A stretch of 64,000 bases of DNA from Jiella marina (GCF_024359545.1 NZ_JAKQZG010000005.1:1-64000), one strand, 5' to 3'. Shown: positions 17,279 to 26,730, numbered from the stretch's first letter. Made by a program: numbers and translations. The notes: generated from the letters alone by a model not told the origin.

Positions 17279-19681
17279 ATGTCAGCCATGCGCCTGACCG
17301 GATATGCCGACAAGTTCGGCGTGCATCCCGGCGATACCATCAAGTTCCTGATCAATTGCGACGGTCCCTCGGAATACAAGGCCGAGATTGTCCAGATGAT
17401 CAACGGCGACACCAATCCGCGCGGGCCGGGTTTCATTGAAAAGCCCGTCCCGGGAAGCCTCGATGAGACGTTTTCCGGCCGTAAGCAGATCATTCACAGC
17501 GGCTCCTATGGCTTCGTGGAAGACTGCAAGGCGCTGCGCGTCGACAGCTTCACGCTGCAGTGCTGGATCTGGCCGACGACGCCCACCACCCATCCGAAAT
17601 ACTGGAAGCACGGCTCGCAGGGGCTCGTCACCAAGTGGATGGACGGCAAAGGCTATGGTCTCTTCATCAACCCGGACGGCCATGTCGAGGTGCGCGTGAA
17701 CGGAGCGACGCTGACGAGCGCCGTGAAGGTCCGCGATCACGCCTGGCATTTCATCGCCGCGACCTTCGACGCCGAGACCGGTGATCTGACTCTCTATCAC
17801 GAGCCGCAGATCCAGTATGCCCTCGATCCGGTGGTCGAGCCGGTCACCACGAAGGTTTCGGAAAAGATCAGCCATACGCCGGTCCCGGCGGCGATCGCTG
17901 CCTATGGCAGCGAGATCACCGACGATCCCCTGGCGCAGTCGTCGCTTCCGGCCGGCGTGGTCTTCACCGGCAAGTACAACGGCAAGATCGACACGCCGCG
18001 GATCTGCAAGGTGGCGCTGTCGCGTCTCGAGATCGAGACGATGAAGCTCGGTGCCCAGCCGGGCCTGACGGAGCGCCGCAACTCCGGCCCGACCGGAGCC
18101 CTGTCCGAGGTGATCGTCGCGGCCTGGGAGTTTTCCGAAGGCATCGACACGATCATTGCCAAGGATTGCGGCCCCTACCGGCTCGACGCCAGGCTGGTGA
18201 ACATTCCGACCCGCGGCATGACCGGCCACAACTGGTCCGGCACGGTGTTCGACTGGAAGCAGGCGCCGAAGGAATATGGCGCGATCAGCTTCCACGATGA
18301 CGACGTCGACGACGCGCGCTGGGAAGTCGATTTCGAATGGACGGTTCCCGAAGATTGCAAGAGCCGCTTTTATGCCGCCAAGCTGACGACCGCCGACGGC
18401 GACGAGGACTATATCCCCTTCTGGGTCGTGCCGCGCATCGGCGAGGAACAGTCGAAGATCGCGGTCATGGTTCCGACGATCAGCTACATGGCCTATGCCA
18501 ACGAGCACGTGGCCTGTAACGCGGGTGCGGCGGAGCTCTTTGTCTACCGCGTGCCGATCATGCAGCACCAGAACATGTTCCTGGCCGAGCATCGCGAATA
18601 TGGCGGGTCGATCTACGACACCCATACCGACGGGACCGGCATCTGCTTCTCCTCGCGCCTGCGGCCGATCCTCAGCATCCGGCCGAAATACGATCACTTC
18701 CTCGCCCAGGCGCCCTGGCAGTATCCGGCGGATCTCCATCTGATCTACTGGCTGGAGACCATGGGCTACGATTACGACGTGTTCACCGACGAAGACCTGA
18801 CCTATGACGGTCTCGCGCGAATCGAGAACTACAACGTCATCATCACCGGCTCGCATCCCGAGCACAATTCGGGCACCCAGCTCGACGCGCTGCACAACTA
18901 CACCCAGCGCGGAGGCCGCCTGATGTATATGGGAGCGGACGCCTGGTATTGGGTGCATTCCTTCCATCCCGCCTATGACGACAAGGGCCGCGGCGTCGTC
19001 ACCGAAATGCGCCGCTGCGAATCCGGTATCCGCACCTGGCGCGCCGATCCGGGCGAATACTATCATGCAGGCACCGGCGAGCTCGGCGGCATGTGGCGCT
19101 ATCGCGGCCGCTATCTGCACTCGGTCGCGGGCGTCGGCATGTCGTCGGAAGGCTTCGACGTGTCGAGATACTTCTCGCGCACGCCCGACAGTAACGATCC
19201 GCGCGTCTCCTGGGCGTTCGAGGGTATCGAATATGACGAGAACCTCGGCAATTTCGGGCTTGTCGGCGGCGGTGCCGCGGGTTTGGAACTCGACATCGTC
19301 GACACCACCCTCGGCTCGCCCCCACATACCCTGACCGTCGCGACCTCGGCCGGTCGTCATACGGAAGCATATCTTCTGGTCATGGAGGATTTCGGCTTCA
19401 ACCAGCAGGGTCTCGACGGCACCACCCATCCGCGCGTGCGCGGCGACATCGCTTATCACGAAACTCCGAATGGCGGCGCCTGCTTCTCCTTCTCCTCGAT
19501 CGCCTATTGCGGCTCGCTCCCTTGGAACAATTGCGACAACAACATCTCGCGCTTGACCAAGAACGTCCTCGACCGCTTCGCGATGGACGGACCGCTCCCG
19601 GCGGTGCCGGAGTCCGAGATCAAGTATCGCGGCCGGGCGGATTATGCGGACGTCGAAGGGCCCGTGCGCCTGCCAGCCTGA
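17279..19681 (+). CDS. dmfA2: N,N-dimethylformamidase large (catalytic) subunit
   Basis: The 800-residue catalytic subunit. The N-terminal half is a beta-rich LamG-like region (LQCWIWPTTP, GLVTKWMDGKGYGLFINPDGHVEVRVNG); the C-terminal half is the Rossmann-like core. Known dimethylformamidase holds one iron with two Tyr and one Glu. Matching by order and spacing, the candidates here are Y406 (in ISYMAY), Y446 (in GGSIYDTH) and E528 (in SHPEHNSG); this is my inference. Length is close to the roughly 760 residues of characterised enzymes. The ATG at 17279 has GAGAGGA upstream; MSAM at 17288 is an alternative. It lies 152 bp after dmfA1 and heads a run of accessory genes. It is soluble, with no signal, so DMF must enter the cell, in line with the importer upstream. 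Confidence 0.93.
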   Translation: MSAMRLTGYADKFGVHPGDTIKFLINCDGPSEYKAEIVQMINGDTNPRGPGFIEKPVPGSLDETFSGRKQIIHSGSYGFVEDCKALRVDSFTLQCWIWPTTPTTHPKYWKHGSQGLVTKWMDGKGYGLFINPDGHVEVRVNGATLTSAVKVRDHAWHFIAATFDAETGDLTLYHEPQIQYALDPVVEPVTTKVSEKISHTPVPAAIAAYGSEITDDPLAQSSLPAGVVFTGKYNGKIDTPRICKVALSRLEIETMKLGAQPGLTERRNSGPTGALSEVIVAAWEFSEGIDTIIAKDCGPYRLDARLVNIPTRGMTGHNWSGTVFDWKQAPKEYGAISFHDDDVDDARWEVDFEWTVPEDCKSRFYAAKLTTADGDEDYIPFWVVPRIGEEQSKIAVMVPTISYMAYANEHVACNAGAAELFVYRVPIMQHQNMFLAEHREYGGSIYDTHTDGTGICFSSRLRPILSIRPKYDHFLAQAPWQYPADLHLIYWLETMGYDYDVFTDEDLTYDGLARIENYNVIITGSHPEHNSGTQLDALHNYTQRGGRLMYMGADAWYWVHSFHPAYDDKGRGVVTEMRRCESGIRTWRADPGEYYHAGTGELGGMWRYRGRYLHSVAGVGMSSEGFDVSRYFSRTPDSNDPRVSWAFEGIEYDENLGNFGLVGGGAAGLELDIVDTTLGSPPHTLTVATSAGRHTEAYLLVMEDFGFNQQGLDGTTHPRVRGDIAYHETPNGGACFSFSSIAYCGSLPWNNCDNNISRLTKNVLDRFAMDGPLPAVPESEIKYRGRADYADVEGPVRLPA

Positions 19682-19832
19682 TCCCGGCCGGCAAAGAGAC
19701 TGTCGTCGGAGCGCTCCAGGGCGTCCCGGCGACTGGTGGCGAAGCGTGCTGGTCAACGTCCGAAAACCACGAGCACCAGCAGCCCGCTATCCGACCGAAA
19801 GACCGAACTCAGACGACACACCGGAGTGTGGA

Positions 19833-20951
19833 ATGGTTAGACGGCCCGACATCGGCTATTGGGACGAAGGGCTCGATCTCGCAGATCCGGCGAACTATGC
19901 TGGCGCCACGCTGCCCTTCGGGACGGCGAACCTGCTGCCGGCGGTGGCCCATCGATCCCTGCAATTTGCCTATCTGGAAGACGAGGCGGTGTGGACCCGC
20001 GACTGGGTGGCGATCGGAACCGCGGCGGATCTTCCTGAAGAGGGCGATCTGTTGCCCTTCACTCTCGGCTATCATGGCATCCATATCCAGCGCATATCGG
20101 GCGGGGGCCTCGAAGGCCGCTTCAACATGGCCCAGCACGGCGGGTGCCGGATCGTGCCCACCCAGTGCCAGAACGGCACCAAGACCAAATGCTCCTTCAC
20201 ATCCTGCGGCTACAGCCGCGACCGGAAGCCAATCTCCATCGCCAGGGAAGGCGGCAACACCGCCGCCATGTATCAGTATCTCGGGCTGAGGCCGGAGCGC
20301 CTCTATCCGGTCCGGACCTTCACCCTCGGCAGCGTCGTCTTCGCCAATGTCGATCCGGAGGGCCATGCCCCAGGATGGAAGGACGACGTCGCGGTGCCCG
20401 AAGCCCTGCAAGCGGGCCGAGCCACCCGAACCGCCGAGCAATGGTTCGAGTTCGACGCCAATTGGAAGATCGCCGGCCAGTCGCTCGCCTTTGTCGAGGA
20501 GGAGATCTTCGCCGATCGACACATCCTTGAGGGATGGCGCGGAACGGCCGATGGCGAGCGGATCGACGTCCTCTGGCTGTTCCCCAATCTCGTCATTCTG
20601 TCGAAGGGCATCGAAGCCTGTGTGGTCGTCATCCAGCAGACGGCCCTCGGCAAGACGCTCTTTCGCACCCAGGTTTTCGTGGCCGCTGGCGCATCCGCAA
20701 CCAATCCGGATGCCTGGCTCGCGCTCGTCTCGCAGGCTGGAGAACGGGCCGAGACGCTCCAGCGTGCGATCGCTGCGCAGCCGGCCGCGAACGACGATCG
20801 CTCCGCGGAAGAGACTGATGGTTCGCAAGATGTTCAGACGGATCTGTCCGGCTGGTGGTTGCAGCGGGCCCTGATCGATCGCCTGGTGACGATGCCGAAG
20901 GTCGAGAGCGACGTTCCGATGTACCAGCCCGTAGGGAATTACATGATATGA
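19833..20951 (+). CDS. Rieske-oxygenase alpha-subunit-like protein with lost metal ligands
   Basis: A 372-residue protein that follows ring-hydroxylating oxygenase alpha subunits along its length: LEDEAVWTRDWVAIGTAADLPEEGDLLPF, then FNMAQHGGCRIV, CSFTSCGYSRDRKPI, VVFANVDPEG and NWKIAGQS. The Rieske motif C-x-H...C-x-x-H keeps its spacing (17 residues) but reads A100-Q-H102 ... C120-S-F-T123, so two of four cluster ligands are gone. After N210-W-K the usual D/E..Y-H-x4-H iron triad is replaced (FVEEEIFADRH). It should bind neither a normal Rieske cluster nor the normal mononuclear iron. The start ATG at 19833 has GGAG upstream. It overlaps the next gene (ATGA) and follows dmfA2. A scaffold, substrate-binding or maturation role is inference; an alternative metal site using E222-E224, D228 and H230 is possible. 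Confidence 0.75.
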   Translation: MVRRPDIGYWDEGLDLADPANYAGATLPFGTANLLPAVAHRSLQFAYLEDEAVWTRDWVAIGTAADLPEEGDLLPFTLGYHGIHIQRISGGGLEGRFNMAQHGGCRIVPTQCQNGTKTKCSFTSCGYSRDRKPISIAREGGNTAAMYQYLGLRPERLYPVRTFTLGSVVFANVDPEGHAPGWKDDVAVPEALQAGRATRTAEQWFEFDANWKIAGQSLAFVEEEIFADRHILEGWRGTADGERIDVLWLFPNLVILSKGIEACVVVIQQTALGKTLFRTQVFVAAGASATNPDAWLALVSQAGERAETLQRAIAAQPAANDDRSAEETDGSQDVQTDLSGWWLQRALIDRLVTMPKVESDVPMYQPVGNYMI

Positions 20952-21658
20952 CCATGGCAGCGACATCCGCGACTTCGCAAGAGGCTACGCCGACGCCCGA
21001 GCTTGCGGCAGCCGGGCGTCTCTATGAACACGGACGGTTCGAGGAAGCCGCCGCGAGGTTTGCCGATCTTGCCGAAAAGGGCGACGCGCTCGCCTGCTTC
21101 TGGCTGTCGATCTGCCACGCCAACGGCGACGGCCTGCCGCGCTCGGACGAGAAGGCCTTCGAGACCTGCCTTCGCGCGGCCGAACTCGGCAACGTCCAGG
21201 CCAAGACCAATCTCGGCGTGATGTACATCGAGGGGAAGGGCGTCGTGAAGGATGCCGAGCGCGGGCTTGCCTGGCTCGGCGAAGCCGCCGAGGACGGCGA
21301 CATGGGCGCCCAGTTCAATGCCGCGACGATCCTGTCCGCCGGCAAGGCCGTCGAACAGGATTGGGACCGCGCCGTGCGCTACTATCGCATGGCGGCCGAG
21401 CGCGGCTACTATCCCGCCCAGGCGCGCCTCGGCTTCTGCTATCGGAACGGTCTGGGCGTGGAAAAGAGCCGCGTCCAGGCCTTCGTCTGGCTTTCGCTCG
21501 CCGCACAGCATGGCGTTGGAACCGCGATCACGATCCTCGAGAGCACCGTTAACGAGATGTCGGCAGACGAGAAGGCCGAAGGGATGGCTCTCGTGCGCCA
21601 ATGGCAGACCCGGACCCGCGACGTCTCGGAGCGCGCTTCCTTCCGGGTCGTGCCGTGA
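20948..21658 (+). CDS. Sel1-like/TPR repeat protein
   Basis: A 236-residue soluble protein made of helical Sel1-type repeats: NVQAKTNLGVMYIEGKGVVKD, GAQFNAATILSAGKAVEQDWDRAVRYYRMAAERG, PAQARLGFCYRNGLGVEKSRVQAFVWLSLAAQHG. Sel1 repeats serve as protein-protein adaptors. There is no signal peptide, so it acts in the cytosol. Its ATG overlaps the stop of the Rieske-like gene (ATGA), implying equal amounts of the two products. The placement between the Rieske-like protein and a MoxR/VWA pair suggests an assembly adaptor; no enzymatic role is visible. Confidence 0.82.
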   Translation: MTMAATSATSQEATPTPELAAAGRLYEHGRFEEAAARFADLAEKGDALACFWLSICHANGDGLPRSDEKAFETCLRAAELGNVQAKTNLGVMYIEGKGVVKDAERGLAWLGEAAEDGDMGAQFNAATILSAGKAVEQDWDRAVRYYRMAAERGYYPAQARLGFCYRNGLGVEKSRVQAFVWLSLAAQHGVGTAITILESTVNEMSADEKAEGMALVRQWQTRTRDVSERASFRVVP

Positions 21659-21695
21659 CAGGGGAGAACCGCCTGCGGGGATCGAGAGGCGAGCC

Positions 21696-22028
21696 ATGAG
21701 ATTCAGCGTGCAGCAGATCAAATACGAGCTTCTCTATGCCATCCGCGAATATGATTCCGACGGCAGCAAGTGGCAGATCGCGATCTCCGAGGTGGAGCCG
21801 ACCGAAGCGCTGAAGGCGCGAGGCCTCGACCCCGAGGCCTATCTCTTCCTTGGGAAACCGGCGAGCACCAACCGCGCGGCGGTGCTGGTGCGCGACTTCA
21901 TGATGGGCCGGTGTCTCGTCCAGCCGGCCGAGCCGTCGGCGACGGCCAGCGGCGAGCCCGGCGACTGGGTGGTCATGTTCCGCGACAAGGCCTCGCTTCC
22001 CACCGATGCGGTGGTCTCGCTCGCCTGA
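21696..22028 (+). CDS. Unknown conserved-looking 110-residue protein
   Basis: A compact protein of unknown function: MRFSVQQIKYELLYAIREY, EVEPTEALKARGLDPEAYLFLGK, then GEPGDWVVMFRDKASLPTD. It is acidic, has no Cys-rich motif, membrane helix or signal, and looks alpha/beta. The ATG at 21696 is preceded by GAGAGGCGAGCC. Codon usage matches its neighbours. It lies between the Sel1 protein and the MoxR ATPase in the same transcript, so it is probably part of the same module. No family is recognised. Confidence 0.7.
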   Translation: MRFSVQQIKYELLYAIREYDSDGSKWQIAISEVEPTEALKARGLDPEAYLFLGKPASTNRAAVLVRDFMMGRCLVQPAEPSATASGEPGDWVVMFRDKASLPTDAVVSLA

Positions 22029-22116
22029 GGGATATGCCCTGACATGGCTTTGCCGGGAGAGATAGACTGATGCGGTACAGGGTCTTCGAGGGCATGGACC
22101 CGTGGGAAGCTGAAAG

Positions 22117-22914
22117 ATGAGTCTCGATCCGTTCCGCATTGCTGACGAGCCATTCTACAGCCCCGTTGCGGAGGAGATGACGCTGTTCGAGGCGGCATAC
22201 GCGGAACGGCTTCCCGTCATGCTCAAGGGGCCCACCGGCTGCGGCAAGACGCGCTTCGTCGAGCACATGGCCTGGAAGCTTGGCCGCCCGCTCGTGACCA
22301 TCGCCTGCCATGAGGACATGACGGCCGCCGATCTGGTGGGCAGGTTCCTGCTCGATGGCGACGCGACCGTCTGGCGCGATGGGCCGATGACCCAGGCGGT
22401 GCGGGGCGGGGCGATCTGCTACCTCGACGAGATCGTCGAAGCCCGGCAGGACACGACCGTCGTCATCCATCCGCTTACCGACGAACGCCGCGTGCTGATG
22501 CTGGAAAAGAAGAACGAGCTGATCCCGGCCCATGAGGACTTCTTTCTCGTGATCTCCTACAATCCCGGCTATCAGAGCGCGGTGAAGGACCTGAAGGAAT
22601 CCACCAAGCAGCGCTTCGCCGCCATCGACTTCGACTATGCCGAGCCGGAGCGTGAGGCCAGGATCGTCGCCGCGGAAGCTGGCATCCAGCCCGCGCTAGC
22701 CGACACGTTGGTCAAGATCGCCCGTGCTTCGCGCAATCTTCGCGGCCACGGACTGGAGGAAGGCGCTTCGACCCGCACGATCATCCGCGCTGGCAAGCTG
22801 ATCTCGCGCGGGATCGGCGTCGAACAGGCCTGCGAAATGGCGATCGTCGCGCCCCTGACCGACAGCCCCGACACGCGCAGCGCGCTGCGCTCCGCGGTGC
22901 AGGCCTGTCTCTAG
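22117..22914 (+). CDS. MoxR-class AAA+ ATPase of the CbbQ/NorQ/NirQ family
   Basis: A 265-residue AAA+ ATPase: Walker A GPTGCGKT at 38-45, Walker B AICYLDEI at 99-106, a sensor segment [12 protein letters not shown], and arginine-finger region [13 protein letters not shown]. The C-terminal CbbQ_C-like part contains [20 protein letters not shown]. This family works with a VWA-domain partner to remodel or activate metalloenzymes: CbbQ/CbbO on Rubisco, NorQ/NorD on nitric-oxide reductase. Here the partner follows immediately. No rubisco or NO reductase genes are in the window, so the probable client is a neighbour, with the iron enzyme DMFase the leading candidate (inference). Confidence 0.85.
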   Translation: MSLDPFRIADEPFYSPVAEEMTLFEAAYAERLPVMLKGPTGCGKTRFVEHMAWKLGRPLVTIACHEDMTAADLVGRFLLDGDATVWRDGPMTQAVRGGAICYLDEIVEARQDTTVVIHPLTDERRVLMLEKKNELIPAHEDFFLVISYNPGYQSAVKDLKESTKQRFAAIDFDYAEPEREARIVAAEAGIQPALADTLVKIARASRNLRGHGLEEGASTRTIIRAGKLISRGIGVEQACEMAIVAPLTDSPDTRSALRSAVQACL

Positions 22915-22930
22915 CGCGCGGACTGCACCG

Positions 22931-25222
22931 ATGTCCGGAGAAGCGACGAACGACGCTGTTCGCGACGAGCGTGATCCGCTGGAGAACGAACTCTCCGCCC
23001 GTCCGGCCCTTCTCGACGGATATCTGCGGGCGCGAGCCAATGCGGCTCGCGTTCTGGGATCCGAGCACATCGAGTCCTGGAAGAGCGTCAGCCGTTCGCT
23101 CTATCATCTGAATGCCGGCCCAGGCGTCCTCGAAGGTCTCTGGTCGTTCGAGAGCCGCGCTTTGCCGCGGATCGATCCGGCGACGCTTCCGGTGCTGGGA
23201 GAGGCGGTCGCCGAACTCTGCCGTCATGCGGGCGCCCGGTGTGCGGCAAAGGCCGTCACGGGGGCGCGAGATCGTGTGCCCCATGGCGGCGATCCGAGCG
23301 AGGCTCTGGAGTGGCTCAAACTCCTGGCGCAACTCGCTCGCCGCGCGCCCGAGGCTCTCGCCCCCTTTCTTGGCAGCGCCGACATGCTGCTCTCGCGTCT
23401 TGCCCTGCCTGATCTCGCCGCCTGGATCGAAGACGGGCTCCGCTTTCATGTACGCGACCGGCGCCGACGGATCGCCTATTTTCGTCTCGACGATCCTCTC
23501 GCGCACCGCAGGCTTGCCGTCCATGAGGGCCGATCCCGCCTTTCCGGCCATGCCGACCGGCTCGCACTCTTTGCGCGGTGCCTGTTCGATGTGGAACTGC
23601 GCTGCGAGGCCTTGCCGGCCGGCCCGGACGATGAAGCGCCGCTGACCCGCGCCCGCCTTGGGGCTGGGCGTCTGCTCGTGCCGGAGGGGTTGCAGGCGCC
23701 GGCCGGACACGAGGCCAAAGCCTTCTTCGAGGCCATGACGGCCCATGCCGCGGCGCATCTCGTTTTTACCCGCGAACGTTTTGCCATCGGTAAGCTCAAG
23801 CCCTTGCAGATCGCCCTGACCGGTCTTTTGGAGGATGCGCGCGTTGAACGGCTCGCGGCGGCGCGCTATCCGGGGCTCATGCGCCTGTGGCTGTCTTTCC
23901 ATGGCGTCGCACGACCGGCACGGACCGTGCAGTCCCTGTTCGCCCGCCTGTCGCGCGGGCTGCTCGATCCTGCTTTCGAGGTTGCCGACGGCTGGGTCGT
24001 TAAGGGCCGCCGTCTGTTCGAGGCGGCCTTCGCCGAGGACCCGCACCGCCAGACCCTGGCGCGGGAGATCGCCGATATCCTGGGCCACGACCTCGGCCAG
24101 ATGCGCATTCCCTTCGACGCCAAGGCCTATCGCGTGGAGCCGAGCTATCGCGACGACGGCATCGGCCTTTTCGACGTGCCGGACGATGCCGAGACCGATC
24201 CCCTGGATCTGATGGTCGAGGGCGCGCGCATGACGCCCGAGCCGGAAGAGGGTGGCTCGCAGTTAGGAGCGGGTGAGGACGCTGGACGGGCGAATGCCTC
24301 TCAGGCGGAGACGTCCGATCTTGGGGCTGTCGTCGCGACGCTGCCCGAATGGGATTACCGCCTCAACGCAGAGCATCCCGACTTCGTCACGATCCGGCAA
24401 GCGACCATGGACGGTGGAGACCCGGCGCGCCTTCTGACAGCCCTGGACGAGAGCCGCTCCGTGGCGAGCCGCATCCACGCCCTGCTGCGCCGCGCACGCA
24501 TCGATCGTCCCGTGCGCCTGAAGCGGCAGATGGAGGGCGAGGAGATCGACATGGAGGCGGTCCAGGATCTCGTTGTCTCCCGGCGCCTGGGCGAGGTGCC
24601 CGATCCCCGCATCTATTCGACGAAGCAGCGTCGCGGCCGTGACCTTGCCGTAATGCTTCTCCTCGACACATCGCAATCGACGGCCGATCCCGTTGGCGAC
24701 GGGCAGAAGACCGTGCTCGACGTGGCGAGCCTCGCGATCGCGATCCTCGGCAGCGAGATGGAGAAGCTCGGCGACCCGTTCGCGGTTCTGTCCTTCGCTT
24801 CAAACGGTCGCGAGAATGTCCGGCTGGGAGAGGTGAAAGCCTTCGATGAGATGGTTGATGCGATGATCCCGCGTCTTGCCGGGCTGCGGCCCGGCTATTC
24901 GACCCGTCTGGGCGCTGCCGCGCGCCATGCCGCCGATGGCTTGGCAACCCGCCACAACCACCGGCGCGTACTGATCGTCGTCAGTGACGGGGAACCGTCC
25001 GATGTGGATGTCGATGATGCGCGCTATCTCGGCGAAGACGCCAGGCGGGCGGTGCTCAACGTCCGCGACCGTGGTCTCGACGTCTTTTGCGTGGCGCTGG
25101 GCGATGCGGCCGATCGTGCCGCGGCCCCGATCTTCGGCCGCCGGAACACGTTGGCAGTGAGGCGGATCACCGACCTGCCGGAACGCTTGGCAGCCCTCTA
25201 TTTCCGGCTGACGGTGAGCTGA
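22931..25222 (+). CDS. VWA-domain protein of the CbbO/NorD family
   Basis: A 763-residue partner of the preceding ATPase. A long helical N-terminal region (about 1-500) is followed by a von Willebrand A domain with MIDAS DTSQS at 579-583, LSFASNGRENVRLGEVKAFDE, and VLIVVSDGEPSDVDVDD for the third MIDAS loop. In CbbO and NorD proteins the VWA domain recruits the client and the N-terminal part binds the ATPase ring. The start at 22931 is 16 bp after the ATPase stop. The stop (25220-25222) is one base from the stop of the convergent ureD, so no separate terminator fits between the two operons. Confidence 0.85.
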   Translation: MSGEATNDAVRDERDPLENELSARPALLDGYLRARANAARVLGSEHIESWKSVSRSLYHLNAGPGVLEGLWSFESRALPRIDPATLPVLGEAVAELCRHAGARCAAKAVTGARDRVPHGGDPSEALEWLKLLAQLARRAPEALAPFLGSADMLLSRLALPDLAAWIEDGLRFHVRDRRRRIAYFRLDDPLAHRRLAVHEGRSRLSGHADRLALFARCLFDVELRCEALPAGPDDEAPLTRARLGAGRLLVPEGLQAPAGHEAKAFFEAMTAHAAAHLVFTRERFAIGKLKPLQIALTGLLEDARVERLAAARYPGLMRLWLSFHGVARPARTVQSLFARLSRGLLDPAFEVADGWVVKGRRLFEAAFAEDPHRQTLAREIADILGHDLGQMRIPFDAKAYRVEPSYRDDGIGLFDVPDDAETDPLDLMVEGARMTPEPEEGGSQLGAGEDAGRANASQAETSDLGAVVATLPEWDYRLNAEHPDFVTIRQATMDGGDPARLLTALDESRSVASRIHALLRRARIDRPVRLKRQMEGEEIDMEAVQDLVVSRRLGEVPDPRIYSTKQRRGRDLAVMLLLDTSQSTADPVGDGQKTVLDVASLAIAILGSEMEKLGDPFAVLSFASNGRENVRLGEVKAFDEMVDAMIPRLAGLRPGYSTRLGAAARHAADGLATRHNHRRVLIVVSDGEPSDVDVDDARYLGEDARRAVLNVRDRGLDVFCVALGDAADRAAAPIFGRRNTLAVRRITDLPERLAALYFRLTVS

Positions 25223-25223
25223 T

Positions 25224-26075
25224 CTACTTGCGCCTTGGCGCCGGGGCGATGCCGAAGCGCGCGAGGAAGGCCGCGCCAAACGCGGCGTCGAGCGCACGCG
25301 CATAGGCAGGGCCGTCCTTGGCGAGGATGCGCAAGCCGAGGCCGCAGCCACGCGGCAGTGCGCTGATCGCGAGGCGCGCTCCGCAGCCCGCCACCGCCTC
25401 TGCGAGTTCGGCTGCCGCCAGCCTGTCCCCGAACCCCAAAAGCAGCACCGTTCCGGCGATCGCATGGCCATGGAGGGGTCCGGCCGGTTCGTTCAGCCGC
25501 CGGCCCTCGACGAATTGGCGATCGACCATGACGCGGCGGCCGCCGATGGAGACGTCGGCCACGGACCGATAGGCCTCCGGTGCTCGGCAGAGTCGCTTGG
25601 GATCATGCAACAGAAACCCGTCCGAGATGACGGCGCAGGCGCCATCGGCCAGGCTGAGCGCGATTTCCGTATCGGCGAAGGAGCCGGGAAAGAGGATCTG
25701 CGGGTCGGGCGTGAAGGCGAGGAATGCCCCGTCTTCGACGGTGAGGTCGTAGCGGGTCGAGGCGCGCGGGCGTTCGCCACCCTGGACGATCGTGGAGGCC
25801 TGCGTCGTCAGATGAAGATTCGCGCCCGCCCGCGCCGCGATCCGCAGCCGCAGATCTTCCCCCGCATAGAGGCCGCCGGAGGAGGACTGCATGTAAAGGG
25901 TGGAGACGTCGGCTCGTGCTGCGTCGAGCTGAAACGGCCGGGTCATGTGGAACGGGTAGGTGACGTATTGCGACGTCAGAACCGTCCGTCCGCCACGTTT
26001 CTCGGCCACCAGTTCGATCTGCGGGCGTAAGCCGGCGCCCTGATCGGGCAGGGCGGTGAGAACATGCTGGTTCAC
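25224..26075 (-). CDS. ureD: Urease accessory protein UreD
   Basis: A 283-residue scaffold protein that binds apo-urease with UreF and UreG for nickel insertion. Family features: [56 protein letters not shown], and [18 protein letters not shown]. The GTG at 26075 overlaps the ureG stop (GTGA), giving [12 protein letters not shown] as the N-terminus; the frame stays open further upstream only as read-through of ureG. It is the last gene of the urease operon, ending one base from the convergent VWA gene. UreD is the least conserved urease protein, but the context is decisive. Confidence 0.88.
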   Translation of the reverse strand: MNQHVLTALPDQGAGLRPQIELVAEKRGGRTVLTSQYVTYPFHMTRPFQLDAARADVSTLYMQSSSGGLYAGEDLRLRIAARAGANLHLTTQASTIVQGGERPRASTRYDLTVEDGAFLAFTPDPQILFPGSFADTEIALSLADGACAVISDGFLLHDPKRLCRAPEAYRSVADVSIGGRRVMVDRQFVEGRRLNEPAGPLHGHAIAGTVLLLGFGDRLAAAELAEAVAGCGARLAISALPRGCGLGLRILAKDGPAYARALDAAFGAAFLARFGIAPAPRRK

Positions 26076-26728
26076 CGGGCCACCAGCACGGCTTCGGCGA
26101 TGGCGTCGGCGACGGCTGCAACATTCTCGCCACTCCGGCAGTTCGTGGCGACGACCGGTCGGCCGTCCCTCACGGATCGCGCCTCCTCGAGCATGCGCCC
26201 CAGATCGACACCGACATGAGGCGCAAGGTCCACCTTGTTGACTACGAGCAGGTCGCATTGGAGGACGCCCGGGCCGCGCTTGCGGGGGATGTCGTCTCCG
26301 CCGGCCACGTCGATGACGAAAATCCACCAGTCGACCAGATCGAGCGAAAAGGTCGAGGCGAGGTTGTCGCCGCCGGATTCGATGATGGTGAGTTCGAGGT
26401 CCCGATAGAGCCGGTCGAGCTGGTCGGCTGCAATGATGTTCAGCGTCGGGTCTTCCCGGATCACCGTATGGGGGCAGGCTCCGGCCTCGACGGCGAGGAC
26501 TCTGGCCGGATCGATCGCACCGCCCTTGCGCAGACGTTCGGCGTCCTCGGCGGTGACGAGGTCGTTGGTGATCACGGCGGTCGAGATGGAGCGCTTCGCC
26601 AGATGCACGAGCAGCTGTTCGATCAGAGCGGTCTTGCCGGAGCCAACAGGGCCGCCGATGCCGACACGGGCCGCACCGAGAGGCTTTGTCCCGGTTTCGG
26701 CAGCGGGGATATTGTCGATCGTGTCCAT
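26072..26728 (-). CDS. ureG: Urease accessory GTPase UreG
   Basis: A 218-residue SIMIBI GTPase that delivers nickel to urease: P-loop [16 protein letters not shown], the Cys-Pro-His metal motif in [28 protein letters not shown] (switch II) and [12 protein letters not shown] for guanine binding. The ATG at 26728 has GAGGTGAT just upstream; a GTG at 26734 overlapping the ureC stop is possible. It partners with UreD, UreF and UreE in the same operon. Confidence 0.93.
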   Translation of the reverse strand: MDTIDNIPAAETGTKPLGAARVGIGGPVGSGKTALIEQLLVHLAKRSISTAVITNDLVTAEDAERLRKGGAIDPARVLAVEAGACPHTVIREDPTLNIIAADQLDRLYRDLELTIIESGGDNLASTFSLDLVDWWIFVIDVAGGDDIPRKRGPGVLQCDLLVVNKVDLAPHVGVDLGRMLEEARSVRDGRPVVATNCRSGENVAAVADAIAEAVLVAR

Positions 26729-26730
26729 GA

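Noticed and set aside
17282-19756. Long antisense open frame of 824 codons opposite dmfA2
   Set aside because: It is a mirror of the GC-rich codon pattern of dmfA2, shows no domain, and dmfA2 is a certain gene.
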